This document shows, in pieces, positions 43,713-52,895 of a DNA stretch of 64,000 nucleotides. The position numbers and the translations under genes were made by a program. The notes beneath the pieces are model-generated. The model was not told where the DNA came from. It saw nothing but the letters and a program-made list of their open reading frames with translations, and did no database searches. The stretch is taken from contig CAVUAU010000009.1 of the NCBI GenBank assembly GCA_963739625.1, forward strand, positions 62,001 through 126,000, read 5' to 3'. The DNA comes from Salinimicrobium sp963739625 (GTDB lineage: Bacteria; Bacteroidota; Bacteroidia; Flavobacteriales; Flavobacteriaceae). Each line of letters starts with the position of its first letter. The first letter of the stretch is position 1.

Positions 43713-44186
43713 ATGAAAATCGATCGGGCAGTGAGGTCTTATCTAAAAAAGGTAGAAGAAGACAAAAATCTCTACGTCAATGAAGAGGCCATTACCTATA
43801 AGGAGTTCCTTAACAATAGAATGCTCATTGTGCATTCCATTAGAAAAGGGATTCCATACCGGCTCTTTAGTTTAATTAAAGAAAAAACTCCTTTTCAGGA
43901 AGAAGAATGGGCAGAGTTCCTGGGCCTTTCAACAAAAACGCTGCAGCGATATAAGGCTTTAAAAAATCATGTCTTTAAGCCACAGCACAGTGAGAAGATC
44001 CTTGAACTTGCCGAGGTCACTTCACTTGGTAATTCTATACTAGGTCCTGAAAAGTTTTACCTTTGGCTGCAAACGCCCAACTTCGCCTTGGGTAATCTTT
44101 CCCCGCGGGAGCTGCTCAAAGATTCTTATGGAAAAGAGCTGGTAGTTGAAGAACTGCATCATATTGACCAGGGAATCTTTGCTTAA
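43713..44186 (+). CDS. Xre/MbcA/ParS-type antitoxin (DUF2384)
   Basis: 157 residues from the ATG at 43713; an in-frame GTG at 43701 could add four residues. The N-terminal half is a helix-turn-helix (FQEEEWAEFLGLSTKTLQRY). The C-terminal half is the toxin-binding MbcA/ParS/Xre domain (LELAEVTSLGNSILGPEKFYLW, LQTPNFALGNLSPRELL). It neutralises the RES toxin encoded by the next gene, whose ATG overlaps this stop by one base, and probably represses the operon through the twin palindromes upstream. Confidence 0.92.
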   Translation: MKIDRAVRSYLKKVEEDKNLYVNEEAITYKEFLNNRMLIVHSIRKGIPYRLFSLIKEKTPFQEEEWAEFLGLSTKTLQRYKALKNHVFKPQHSEKILELAEVTSLGNSILGPEKFYLWLQTPNFALGNLSPRELLKDSYGKELVVEELHHIDQGIFA

Positions 44187-44659
44187 TGAAAGTTTACCGC
44201 CTGTCCAGGAAAAAATATTCTGAAGGACTCTCTGGGAAAGGGGCTGCTATTGTTGGCGGCAGGTGGAATTCCCGGGGAACCCAGATCATCTATACTGCTC
44301 AAAGCCGCGCCCTGGCATTAGCCGAGGTAGCCGTGCATCTTACTGTTGCAACGCTGCCAAACGATTTTATGATGGTTGAGATCGAGCTGCCCGATGATAT
44401 CTCTATAGCCGTACTGGATCCAAAAGAACTTCCGAAGCGCTGGAATGTATTTCCCTACAATCTGCAGACCCAGAGTTTCGGTGATAGCTTTGTAAAGGAG
44501 TCTGAAAATGCTGTTTTACGGGTGCCTTCGGCAGTTGTGCCGGGAGATCATAATTTTCTCATCAATCCTTCACATCCCGACTTCAGTAAAGTAAAAATAT
44601 CGAAAATAGAGGAGTTTCCGCTTGATAACCGCCTTTTTAATTCAACGAATCCCGGGTAG
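44186..44659 (+). CDS. RES-domain toxin (NAD+ phosphorylase family)
   Basis: 157 residues. The RES signature is RWNSRGTQIIYTA (Arg and Tyr of the NAD site, residues 28-40), followed by SRALALAEVAVHL (Glu/Ser contributions) and VPSAVVPGDHNFLINPSHPDF near the C-terminus. RES toxins such as MbcT deplete NAD+ in the host cell when not bound by the Xre antitoxin. The pair overlaps by one base, the usual antitoxin-first order. Confidence 0.93.
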   Translation: MKVYRLSRKKYSEGLSGKGAAIVGGRWNSRGTQIIYTAQSRALALAEVAVHLTVATLPNDFMMVEIELPDDISIAVLDPKELPKRWNVFPYNLQTQSFGDSFVKESENAVLRVPSAVVPGDHNFLINPSHPDFSKVKISKIEEFPLDNRLFNSTNPG

Positions 44660-45218
44660 GTGGTTGTAAACTCAGGCTGTCCCTGCTTTGCCGTGCCTCC
44701 TGGAATTGTTCATCCAGCTCTTTTTCAAAATCGCCGGGAGCTTTAAGGAACAGCTCGTTGAGCTGTAATTTAAAATTTCCAAATTCCATTAGGAGCTCAT
44801 TTGCCAGTTGAAAGACTTCATCGGGATTTTTATGTTTTTTCGAAGACAGCTGTTGGAGCACCTTGGCCTTGGTGTATAAAACATTGGTGCGGGCGATGAC
44901 AGCAGGGGTTTGGAGCGTATCAGGAATACTCGTTCTCAAACTTTCCATGATTTGCACCAGATTTTTAGCGTTGGCCATGATCTCATTCCCCGATCTTTCT
45001 TCCAGTCCCGAAATTTCGTCCTGGGCGGTGGCATAAGCCAGCCATTCATTCACTTCGGCCTGGGCTTCAGGTAAAAGGCTCACTTTTCTTTTGCCGGTGA
45101 ACTCCAGCTGGTCAGTGAAAGTTCTCTGAGCTTTAGAAGGGGCAGTCGCCGGTGTTTTCACTTCTTCCTGACAGGAAAAAAGAAAAGGAAAAAGAATAAG
45201 GAGGAGGATTTTTTTCAT
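44637..45218 (-). CDS. Hypothetical SPII lipoprotein
   Basis: 193 residues. The signal is MKKILLLILFPFLFSC with the lipid cysteine at 16. The mature part is helical and acidic (AQAEVNEWLAYATAQDEISG, TNVLYTKAKVLQQLSSKKHK, FQLANELLMEFGNFKLQLNE), ending in a disordered tail (SLSLQPPTRDSLN). No domain recognised. Convergent with the RES toxin, overlapping it by 23 bases at the 3' ends. Confidence 0.72.
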   Translation of the reverse strand: MKKILLLILFPFLFSCQEEVKTPATAPSKAQRTFTDQLEFTGKRKVSLLPEAQAEVNEWLAYATAQDEISGLEERSGNEIMANAKNLVQIMESLRTSIPDTLQTPAVIARTNVLYTKAKVLQQLSSKKHKNPDEVFQLANELLMEFGNFKLQLNELFLKAPGDFEKELDEQFQEARQSRDSLSLQPPTRDSLN

Positions 45219-45319
45219 TTTTTAAAGATGTTATCCCTGAAGTTTTAAAAAGGTCAATTTTTATTCCTGTTCCTTTACAGTTTCCGGGCTTCACAATTTC
45301 TCATCATGGCTGAATTAAA

Positions 45320-45327
45320 TATCTTTG
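45320..45327 (+). promoter_or_regulatory. -7 box (TATCTTTG) of the threonine dehydrogenase gene
   Basis: TATCTTTG ends 19 bases before the ATG at 45347. No TTG at normal spacing was found. Confidence 0.5.
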
Positions 45328-45346
45328 TTTCAACAAATCTGAAATT

Positions 45347-46300
45347 ATGACTCCAAAGATATTGATTATTGGCGCTTGTGGGCAAATTGGTACCGAACTT
45401 ACCCTTGCCCTGCGTGAAAAATACGGAAAACAGAACGTAATTGCCAGTGATATTAGGGAAGGAAATGAAGAATTGATGGCCTCGGGACCGTTTGAAATAG
45501 CCGATGCTACCGATTTTGAACAAATCCAGGACCTGGTAATGCATTATGAGATAGATGAGGTGTATCTCATGGCCGCGATGTTGAGTGCAACTGCCGAAAA
45601 ATTTCCAATGAAGGGATGGGCGCTTAATATGAACTCGCTCTTTCATGTGCTCAACCTGGCCAAGGACAAAAAGATATCGAAAGTCTTCTGGCCTTCAAGT
45701 ATTGCAGTTTTTGGACCTTCAACCCCTAAACAACAAACCCCGCAAACTACAATCATGGAACCTTCTACTGTTTATGGAATAAGTAAGCAGGCAGGGGAGC
45801 GTTGGTGTGAGTACTACAATAAAAAGTTTGGAGTAGATGTGCGCAGCATTCGGTATCCAGGGCTTATAAGCTACAAGACCTTGCCGGGTGGCGGTACCAC
45901 AGATTATGCTGTGGAGATCTATCATGAAGCACTGAAAAAGGGAAAATACACTTCTTTTCTAAGTGAAGAGACAGAGTTGCCCATGATGTTTATGGACGAT
46001 GCCATTCGCGCCACCATTTCTTTGATGGAGGCACCTGCAGAAAATGTAAAAATACGATCTTCTTATAACCTTTCTGCCCTCAATTTTACGCCAAAGATCC
46101 TGGCCGAAAGCATAAGAAAATATATTCCTGAATTCGAGATCGATTATGCTCCCGACTTCAGGCAGAGCATTGCTGACTCCTGGCCTTCAAGTATAGATGA
46201 TTCCTATGCGCGTGAGGATTGGGGCTGGCAGCATAAATTTGATCTTGACCAGATGACTTCTGCAATGTTGGAAGGAATCAAAGAAATGCACGAGGTGTAA
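45347..46300 (+). CDS. L-threonine 3-dehydrogenase, epimerase (SDR) type
   Basis: Oxidises L-threonine to 2-amino-3-ketobutyrate with NAD+. 317 residues of the UDP-galactose-epimerase-like threonine dehydrogenase described from Flavobacterium, not the zinc MDR enzyme. The dinucleotide motif is ILIIGACGQIGTELT (residues 5-19), and the catalytic YxxxK is in VYGISKQAGE (about residues 143-152) with a serine in WPSSIAVFG. The GGGTTDYAVEIYHEAL and LPMMFMDDA blocks are characteristic. Monocistronic, with its own -7 box and terminator. Confidence 0.88.
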   Translation: MTPKILIIGACGQIGTELTLALREKYGKQNVIASDIREGNEELMASGPFEIADATDFEQIQDLVMHYEIDEVYLMAAMLSATAEKFPMKGWALNMNSLFHVLNLAKDKKISKVFWPSSIAVFGPSTPKQQTPQTTIMEPSTVYGISKQAGERWCEYYNKKFGVDVRSIRYPGLISYKTLPGGGTTDYAVEIYHEALKKGKYTSFLSEETELPMMFMDDAIRATISLMEAPAENVKIRSSYNLSALNFTPKILAESIRKYIPEFEIDYAPDFRQSIADSWPSSIDDSYAREDWGWQHKFDLDQMTSAMLEGIKEMHEV

Positions 46301-46337
46301 GGATTCAAGAATCCGTTTTCAATATTTAAAATTGCGA

Positions 46338-46372
46338 GGCTTCAAAAATGACATTTTGAAGCCTTTCTTTTT
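46338..46372 (+). terminator. Terminator of the threonine dehydrogenase gene
   Basis: GGCTTCAAAA pairs with TTTTGAAGCC around ATGAC, followed by TTTCTTTTTT. The top of the stem is the AAAATGACATTTT motif (46345-46357) seen elsewhere in the window. Confidence 0.8.
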
Positions 46373-46431
46373 TGCCTGAATCAGGGGAAGATTATTCAGT
46401 AGGAAAATTTGCGCTTCAGAAAAACAGGAGC

Positions 46432-46461
46432 AAAAAAAAAGTCCTGCACTTGGTGCAGGAC
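46432..46461 (-). terminator. Terminator of cspA
   Basis: GTCCTGCAC and GTGCAGGAC form a perfect 9-bp stem next to a run of nine A on the plus strand (T on the transcript side). Confidence 0.9.
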
Positions 46462-46484
46462 TCTTGGTTCTAGTAGAGAAAATA

Positions 46485-46682
46485 TTATTCGTTGATCACT
46501 CGCACGTCAGACGCGGTCAATCCTTTTCTTCCTTCTGTTTCGTTGTATTCAACTTTGTCACCTTGATTAAGAGTCTCTCCGTTTAGACCTGTAACATGAA
46601 CAAAGATATCACGTCCTGTTTCGTCGTTGGTGATGAATCCATAACCTTTAGATTCATTGAAAAATTTAACTGTACCTTCCAT
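46485..46682 (-). CDS. Cold-shock domain protein
   Basis: 65 residues, a single cold-shock domain. The RNP1-like KGYGFITND and RNP2-like IFVHVTG motifs are at about residues 12-20 and 26-32. These proteins melt RNA secondary structure. It is monocistronic with a strong terminator. The upstream -7 box at 46712-46719 implies a leader of only about 25 bases, shorter than the cold-responsive leaders of E. coli cspA, so temperature control through a long leader is unlikely. Confidence 0.93.
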   Translation of the reverse strand: MEGTVKFFNESKGYGFITNDETGRDIFVHVTGLNGETLNQGDKVEYNETEGRKGLTASDVRVINE

Positions 46683-46711
46683 TGTAAAAAAAAATAATAA
46701 TTAATAAAGTA

Positions 46712-46719
46712 CAAACATA
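46712..46719 (-). promoter_or_regulatory. -7 box (TATGTTTG) of the cold-shock gene
   Basis: On the minus strand TATGTTTG, a perfect TAnnTTTG, 29 bases upstream of the ATG. Confidence 0.55.
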
Positions 46720-46784
46720 GACTAATAATTGAAACCGTTGTTAATGAAATTGTTATTTATTTCTAAAAATTTTATTTACTCCAA

Positions 46785-47024
46785 TTAGTCTTTTTTGCGC
46801 TCGTTCATTTTCTTCAAATTTTCTTCAGAAAGGGTATAGTCCTGCAATCTTTTGCCTTTCCACCTATGGTAGAGGAACAGGGGCAGAAGAATAAAAGAGC
46901 TCGCCAGTACAGCAATACCAATAATCCTGTCCCCCAGGATCACCTGTCCGGTTTCCCTGTAATAATATCCAACTCCAATGGCGGCAAGGATGAGAATCCC
47001 CAGAATTTTTAAAATTGTACTCAT
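46785..47024 (-). CDS. Small hypothetical membrane protein downstream of the ClC gene
   Basis: 79 residues with two membrane helices (ILKILGILILAAIGVGYYY and IIGIAVLASSFILLPLFLYH) and a charged tail LSEENLKKMNERKKD. No named family. The ATG is one base beyond the ClC stop on the same strand, so it is cotranscribed with the chloride channel gene. Confidence 0.6.
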   Translation of the reverse strand: MSTILKILGILILAAIGVGYYYRETGQVILGDRIIGIAVLASSFILLPLFLYHRWKGKRLQDYTLSEENLKKMNERKKD

Positions 47025-47025
47025 C

Positions 47026-48818
47026 TTAAACTGTAACTTCTATTAACTTTTTACGGTAGGCGGTGAGCAGTTTTGATTTGGAAACGAAGCCCTGATATTT
47101 CTTTTCTTTTACGACCGGCAGGTTCCATGCATCGCTGTCCTGAAATTTCTTCATGATAGCCCTTACTTCATCTGTATTGCTATCAATAACATCGGGGGCA
47201 CTTTGCATCAACTCCTCAATTTTCACCTTGTCATACAGGTTTTTGTCAAACATAACCGGCCTTATATCATCCAGCAAAAGAATCCCCATGAAGTTGTTAT
47301 CGTCATCAACCACAGGAAAAATATTCCGTGAAGATCTCACCACTCCTTCATGCACAATATCCCCCAAAGTCATACCAAGTTTTAACGGAATGAAATTAGT
47401 TTCAATTACCTGATTGATCTCCATCAAGGTGAGTACCGCGTGATCTTTATTGTGAGTGATCAAATCTCCTTTTACCGCAAGTTCCATGGTATAAACCGAA
47501 TGTGGAAGGAACCTGGTAGTAATCATAAATGATATGGCCGAGGTAATCATGAGCGGCACAAACAGCTCATATCCATGAGTGAGTTCAGCAATAAGGAAAA
47601 TGGCTGTAAGCGGTGCCTGAAGGACTCCCGCCATAAGTCCTGCCATTCCTACAGCGTAAAATTACTTACCGAAAGTGGATTGTTCAGGATCTTCATGTGG
47701 TTTAACAGCAGCGCAAAACAATGGCCCATGGTGCTGCCCATAAAGAGCACTGGCGCGAAAATTCCGCCTACTCCACCGGCATTAAAGGTAAGAGAGGTGG
47801 CGACGATCTTAAAGATCACCAGCCCTGCCAGTAAAGTGATCACCACCCAAAAGTTATCAAGAAATTCGGTAAAGGCAGTATTTCCCATTGCCTGCAGGTA
47901 ATCTTCCTGTAGCAGGTTGTTGATCACGTCATAACCTTCCCCGTATAACGGCGGAATGAAATATACCAGGATCCCCAACGCGCCACCACCAATCAACAGC
48001 CGGTAGAAAGGAGAATTGATTTTTTTAAAGAGGTCATTGACCTTGAAATAGACCTTAGTGAAATATATTGAACAAAGGGAGGCGAGAATTCCCAGCAAAA
48101 TGTAGTAAGGAACATCTGCAATGATAAAGTTATCTTTTAGGTCAAATGGCAATATGGTAGCCGATCCAAAAAAGAAGTAAGAGGTAAGAATAGCCGAAAC
48201 AGAGGCCAGGAGTAGTGGCAGCAGAGACGAAAGTGTGAGGTCAAGACTGAAAACTTCAATGGCAAAAACAATGGCTGCAATTGGAGCCTTAAAAATAGAG
48301 GACATGGCTCCCGCGGCGGCACAACTTATTAGCAGCGTCCTTGTCGCCTGGTTCATGTTGAACATGCGGGAAATGTTGGAACCCAACGAAGCCCCTGTTG
48401 CAACGGTTGGTCCCTCGAGTCCTACAGATCCTCCAAAACCTACGGTAAGCGGTGCGGTTAGAATGGAGCCGTACATCTGCATGGGTCGCATCAACCCTTT
48501 TTTCTTTGAAATCGCGTAAAGCGTCGAAGGAATCCCGTGACCCACCGGTCTTTTCAAGACATACTTTACAATGAAGAGCGTAATGGCAAGACCTATTATG
48601 GGAAAAAGAAAGTAAAAGGCCTGGTGGTAATTTACAATGAACTTGTATTCCAGCAAATGCTGAATGAAGTGAGTCAGGTTTTTGATCACCACCGCACCAA
48701 GTCCTGCTGTAAAACCTATCACAGCACTAAGTAACATGACGAACTGCTGCTGGGTCATGTGTTTTGTCCTCCAGATAAGGAAGCGTAGCAGCAGCGGATT
48801 TCTTTTTTTACCCGGCAT
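47026..48818 (-). CDS. ClC-family chloride channel/antiporter with CBS domains (one-base frameshift)
   Basis: Corrected, 597 residues. Selectivity-filter motifs are present: GHGIP (variant of GSGIP, about residue 92), GGSVGLEGP with the gating glutamate (about 130), and GGVGGIFAP (about 352). A glutamate at the gate suggests an H+/Cl- antiporter or gated channel. The C-terminal part after residue 450 is a CBS pair (GDIVHEGVVRSSRNIFPVVD, DVIDSNTDEVRAIMKKF). One base is missing near 47652: SNFTL is followed, one frame over, by VGMAGLMAGVLQAPLTAIF. Followed by a small membrane protein gene. Confidence 0.9.
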
Positions 48819-48836
48819 AAGATTTACCTGTTGATT

Positions 48837-48858
48837 AAAAAATCCTGCATGAGCAGGA
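48837..48858 (-). terminator. Intrinsic terminator of aspS
   Basis: TCCTGC and GCAGGA pair around a four-base loop and are followed on the transcript strand by a T run, just after the aspS stop. Confidence 0.8.
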
Positions 48859-48864
48859 CCTTAT

Positions 48865-50620
48865 TTAATTTTTTGAAGTTACTTGTAAATTAAGCTCTTG
48901 CAGCTGCGCATCGTCTATTTTGGCAGGTGCATCTATCATTACGTCACGACCTGCATTGTTCTTCGGAAATGCGATGAAATCCCTGATGGTTTCCTGTCCG
49001 CCAAGGATGGCTACGAGTCGGTCGAAGCCGAAAGCGATCCCGCCATGCGGTGGTGCACCATATTGAAAAGCATCCATTAAGAAACCGAATTGAGCTTTCG
49101 CTTCTTCCGGAGTAAAGCCAAGATGTCCAAACATCATTGCCTGTGTGGTTTTGTCGTGTATCCTGATGGAACCACCACCAATCTCGTTTCCGTTAAGAAC
49201 AAGGTCGTATGCATTTGCTCTTACTTTCCCCGGCTCCCTGTCAAGCAGCGGAATATCTTCGGGTTTTGGAGAAGTGAACGGGTGGTGCATGGCGTGATAT
49301 CTGTTAGTCTCTTCGTCCCACTCCAAAAGCGGGAAATCTACCACCCATAAAGGTGCAAATTCATCGGCTTTTCGAAGCCCCAGTTCGTTGGCCAGGTGCA
49401 TTCTCAATGCGCTTAGCTGAGTTCTGGTCTTAGCAGCATCGCCTGCCATTACGAGGATAAGATCTCCCGGATTGGCGCCGGTCTTTTCGTGCCCAGTTCT
49501 TCAGATCTTCTTCGGAATAAAACTTGTCAACAGAAGATTTCAGGCTTCCGTCTTCATTATACTTTACCCAAACAAGTCCGTTAGCACCAATTTGAGGGCG
49601 TTTTACCCACTCGATGAGTTTATCGATCTCTTTTCTTGTAAAGGAAGCAGCTCCCGGAACTGCTATCCCAACGATCAACTCCTGCTGATCAAATACGTTG
49701 AAGCCTTTGTTCTTGGCAACCTCATTAAGTTCGCCGAATTCCATCCCAAAGCGAATGTCGGGCTTGTCGTTCCCGTATTTTTCCATGGCTTCGGCATAGG
49801 TCATTCTTGGGAATTCCTGAACGTCCACGTTTTTTACCTTTTTTAAGAGGTGACGCGTGAAATCTTCAAAAATATTCAGGATATCTTCCTGCTCCACAAA
49901 AGCCATTTCGCAGTCTATCTGCGTGAATTCCGGCTGACGGTCGGCACGAAGGTCTTCGTCTCTAAAACATTTTACGATCTGGAAATATTTATCCATTCCG
50001 CCAACCATAAGCAGCTGCTTAAAGGTCTGCGGCGATTGCGGCAGCGCATAGAACTGTCCTTCGTTCATGCGGCTTGGCACCACAAAATCACGGGCTCCTT
50101 CGGGAGTGGATTTGATAAGAACAGGAGTTTCTACCTCAATAAAGCCTTTTTCAGAAAGAAAATTGCGCACTTCCATAGCTACTTTGCTGCGGAAGATAAG
50201 CTTGTTCTTTACAGGATTCCGGCGAATATCAAGGTAACGGTATTTCATTCTCAGGTCTTCCCCGCCATCGGTCTCGTCTTCAATGGTAAAAGGAGGAACC
50301 TGTGCAGCGTTAAGTACTTTTAGATCGGTCACCAGGATCTCCACATCACCCGTAGGCATGTTAGGGTTCTTAGATTCCCTTTCGATCACCTTTCCCGTAG
50401 CCTGGATCACAAATTCCCGGCCCAGGTTAGAAGCAAGTTCCATGATCTCTTTTGGAGTGCGTTCTTCGTCAAAGATAAGTTGAGTAAGGCCGTAACGATC
50501 ACGAAGATCGACCCAGATCATGAAACCTTTGTCGCGTATCTTTTGAACCCATCCCGAAAGCGTAACTTCCTGATTTATATCTTCTATTCTTAATTCACCA
50601 CAGGTGTGACTTCTGTACAT
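48865..50620 (-). CDS. aspS: Aspartyl-tRNA synthetase (one-base frameshift)
   Basis: Charges tRNA-Asp and is essential. Corrected, it has 584 residues, close to the E. coli enzyme. The OB-fold anticodon-binding domain is at residues 1-105 (TLSGWVQKIRDKGFMIWVDL). Class II motifs are FRDEDLRADRQPEFTQID (motif 2, about residue 215) and GGIAFGFDRLVAIL (motif 3, about 528), with the bacterial insert between. One extra base near 49489 breaks the frame: KNWA is followed one frame over by EKTGANPGDLILVMAGDAAK. A broken aspS would be lethal unless it is a second copy, so a sequence error is the likely explanation. Confidence 0.95.
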
Positions 50621-50710
50621 GCTGCTAAAATTTTTTCAGGATGCAAAAATAAGAAGAACTGAGCGGAATAATCAGAAATAGCAAGTAAAAGTTTGAGGTT
50701 TTAAAAAGGC

Positions 50711-50741
50711 AAAAAAAATCCGGAGACGCTGCTCCGGATTT
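50711..50741 (-). terminator. Intrinsic terminator downstream of proB
   Basis: AATCCGGAG pairs with CTCCGGATT around ACGCTG and is flanked by an A run that is a T run on the transcript strand. Confidence 0.88.
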
Positions 50742-50768
50742 TCTTCTGAATTTCTCTTTTTTGAAACC

Positions 50769-51548
50769 CTAGTGATGGATCTTCGTAAAGTGCACCTCAT
50801 CGTTGATGGCATTCAGGATGAAGTTGTCATCCAAACCGTTCACGATCCAGGTCTCGATCTTCGCTTTTTGCGTGATTGCTGCTGCCGAGATCTTGGTTCC
50901 CATACCACCGGTACCATGGGTGGATTTGGTCTCGCTCATCACCTCTTTCTCAAGTTCCTTCACATCATTCACTTTGCGAATGGTTTCGGGAGTTTCGGCG
51001 CTAATAGAACCTTTCTTGTACACGCCGTGAGTGTTGGTGGCGATGATGAAAAGGTCCACATCTAATAGCGCAGCGGTTTGTGCCGCGAGATTATCATTAT
51101 CTCCAAACTTAATAGCATCGGTAGAAGAAGTATCATTCTCGTTGATGATGGGAATGTAATCGTTCTCTACCAGCACATTCACGGTATTGATGATGTTCTG
51201 CTTGGAGTCTTCCCTTCCGAAGTCGTTTGGAGAAAGCAGGCATTGACCTATCAAAAGACCCAATTCCCTGAAGCTTTCCTGGAAAATTCGCATGAGGTGA
51301 GGCTGACCAATTGAAGCCAAAGCCTGTTTCACATCGATATTTTCACCACTTTTTTCCAGGTTCACGAATTGCTTGGCCACAGCCACAGCCCCCGAACTTA
51401 TCAGGACGAATTCATATTCGTCTTTTAGGGCGGCAATCTGTCTACCAATATCCTCGATCTTTCCCCGGGAAATATGATCAGTTTCTTTTGTGAGTGTATT
51501 AGAACCCAGCTTTAGTAAAATCCTCTTTTTCTTCTTAGGCTTTTCCAT
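50769..51548 (-). CDS. proB: Glutamate 5-kinase, short form without PUA domain
   Basis: First step of proline synthesis: phosphorylates glutamate. 259 residues from the ATG at 51548; a longer frame to 51590 would overlap proA. The amino-acid kinase fold is seen in LLKLGSNTLTKE, LISSGAVAVAKQ, NENDTSSTDAIKFGDNDNLA and GTGGMGTKISAAAI. It ends at the kinase domain and lacks the C-terminal PUA domain of the E. coli enzyme. Downstream of proA in one operon (25-base gap). Confidence 0.93.
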   Translation of the reverse strand: MEKPKKKKRILLKLGSNTLTKETDHISRGKIEDIGRQIAALKDEYEFVLISSGAVAVAKQFVNLEKSGENIDVKQALASIGQPHLMRIFQESFRELGLLIGQCLLSPNDFGREDSKQNIINTVNVLVENDYIPIINENDTSSTDAIKFGDNDNLAAQTAALLDVDLFIIATNTHGVYKKGSISAETPETIRKVNDVKELEKEVMSETKSTHGTGGMGTKISAAAITQKAKIETWIVNGLDDNFILNAINDEVHFTKIHH

Positions 51549-51573
51549 TGTAATATTGTTGTGTTCTAAAATT

Positions 51574-52770
51574 TTATCTAGTTTGTCCATTTCCGTGTAT
51601 ATACCATTTGTTGGTCACCAGGTGTTGAAGGCCAATGGGCCCGCGTTGGTGTAATTTGTCTGTACTAATTGCCAGCTCACCACCAAGTCCTAATTGTCCA
51701 CCATCTGTAAAGCGGGTAGAGGCGTTGTGGTAAACAGCGGCATTATCTACAGTCTCCATAAATTTTTGTGCCTCACTGTCATCTTTCGTGATGATAGAGG
51801 CAGAGTGACCTCCCGAGTATTTATTGATTTTTGCAATAGCTTCAGAAACTGAATTTACTTCTCCAATAAGCGCTTTGTAATCCAGAAATTCCTCGTACCA
51901 CTGGTCTTCGCTTTCAAGAGGCTTCACGCCGTCAAGCTCTTCCAGAGTTCTGTCTGCTATGACCTCAACATTATTTTCAGAAAGGTTTTTCAGAAGATCT
52001 TTCAAAAACTCCTCTTTATCTGTAAGTCTCGAGTCTATAAGCACCTTGTCAACTGCATTACAGGCTGAAATTTTACCGGTTTTTCCGTTAAGGATCACGT
52101 CAAGCGCGATTTGTGGATCGGCGTTCTCGTGAACATAGACGAAGTTGTTTCCGCGGCCGCTCACTATAACCTGTGCCGAAGAATTGTCTTTTACAAACTT
52201 AATAAGTCGTTCCCCACCTCTTGGTACGATCAAATCTACCTGTTGAGTTGGATTCGCAAGAAACTCCTGAGTTTGCTTTCTGTCAAACTGAAGGTATTCT
52301 ACCCAATTTGGAGATACATTGTTCTCTTCAAGGGCCTGGTGCCATAATTCTACAATTCTTAGGTTGGAATTAAGGGATTCTTTTCCTCCTTTTAAAAGGA
52401 TCTTGTTACCAGATTTAAAGGCGATTCCCGCAGCTTCAACGGTAACATCGGGACGCGATTCATAGATGATCATCACGGTTCCAAAGGATGCAGTTTTATT
52501 ATAGATCTGCATGCCGTTGTCGTGCTTGAAGCTAAATCTTTCCACTCCCACAGGATCTTCCTGGGAAGCTAAGTGTTTCAAAGAGTGGATCATGCCCTCG
52601 ATCTTCGAGTCGTCCACTTTTAGCCGGTCTTCCATGGCTAAATCTTCACCTGAATAATTATCCAGGTCAATTTTGTTCGCTTTTAAAATACTTTCTTTTT
52701 CTTTTTCTACAAGATTTGCCATTGAGATCAACACGGCATTGCGTTCTTCAATGGTTAAAACAGTATTCAT
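51574..52770 (-). CDS. proA: Glutamate-5-semialdehyde dehydrogenase
   Basis: Second step of proline synthesis: NADPH-dependent reduction of glutamyl-5-phosphate. 398 residues. It has the NAD(P)-binding AAGIAFKSGNKILLKGGKES (about residues 110-129), VPRGGERLIKFV, the catalytic cysteine in KISACNAVDKVLID (about 244), and the C-terminal RFTDGGQLGLGGELAISTDK. First gene of a proA-proB operon. Confidence 0.95.
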   Translation of the reverse strand: MNTVLTIEERNAVLISMANLVEKEKESILKANKIDLDNYSGEDLAMEDRLKVDDSKIEGMIHSLKHLASQEDPVGVERFSFKHDNGMQIYNKTASFGTVMIIYESRPDVTVEAAGIAFKSGNKILLKGGKESLNSNLRIVELWHQALEENNVSPNWVEYLQFDRKQTQEFLANPTQQVDLIVPRGGERLIKFVKDNSSAQVIVSGRGNNFVYVHENADPQIALDVILNGKTGKISACNAVDKVLIDSRLTDKEEFLKDLLKNLSENNVEVIADRTLEELDGVKPLESEDQWYEEFLDYKALIGEVNSVSEAIAKINKYSGGHSASIITKDDSEAQKFMETVDNAAVYHNASTRFTDGGQLGLGGELAISTDKLHQRGPIGLQHLVTNKWYIHGNGQTR

Positions 52771-52837
52771 TCGTTAGTTTTTAATTAATATTAAATTGAA
52801 CTATCCATAAGGGCGCAAACACTTTGCCAGACTCCGG

Positions 52838-52872
52838 GAAAAAAAGAAAACCTCCGGAGTTGCTCCGGAGGT
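52838..52872 (-). terminator. Intrinsic terminator of the efflux operon
   Basis: ACCTCCGGAG and CTCCGGAGGT form a perfect 10-bp stem with a TTG loop, followed on the transcript strand by a T-rich run. A motif related to the AAAATGnCATTTT palindrome (52878-52892) lies between the stem and the RND stop. Confidence 0.88.
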
Positions 52873-52895
52873 CCTTCAAAAATGTCTTTTTTGGA

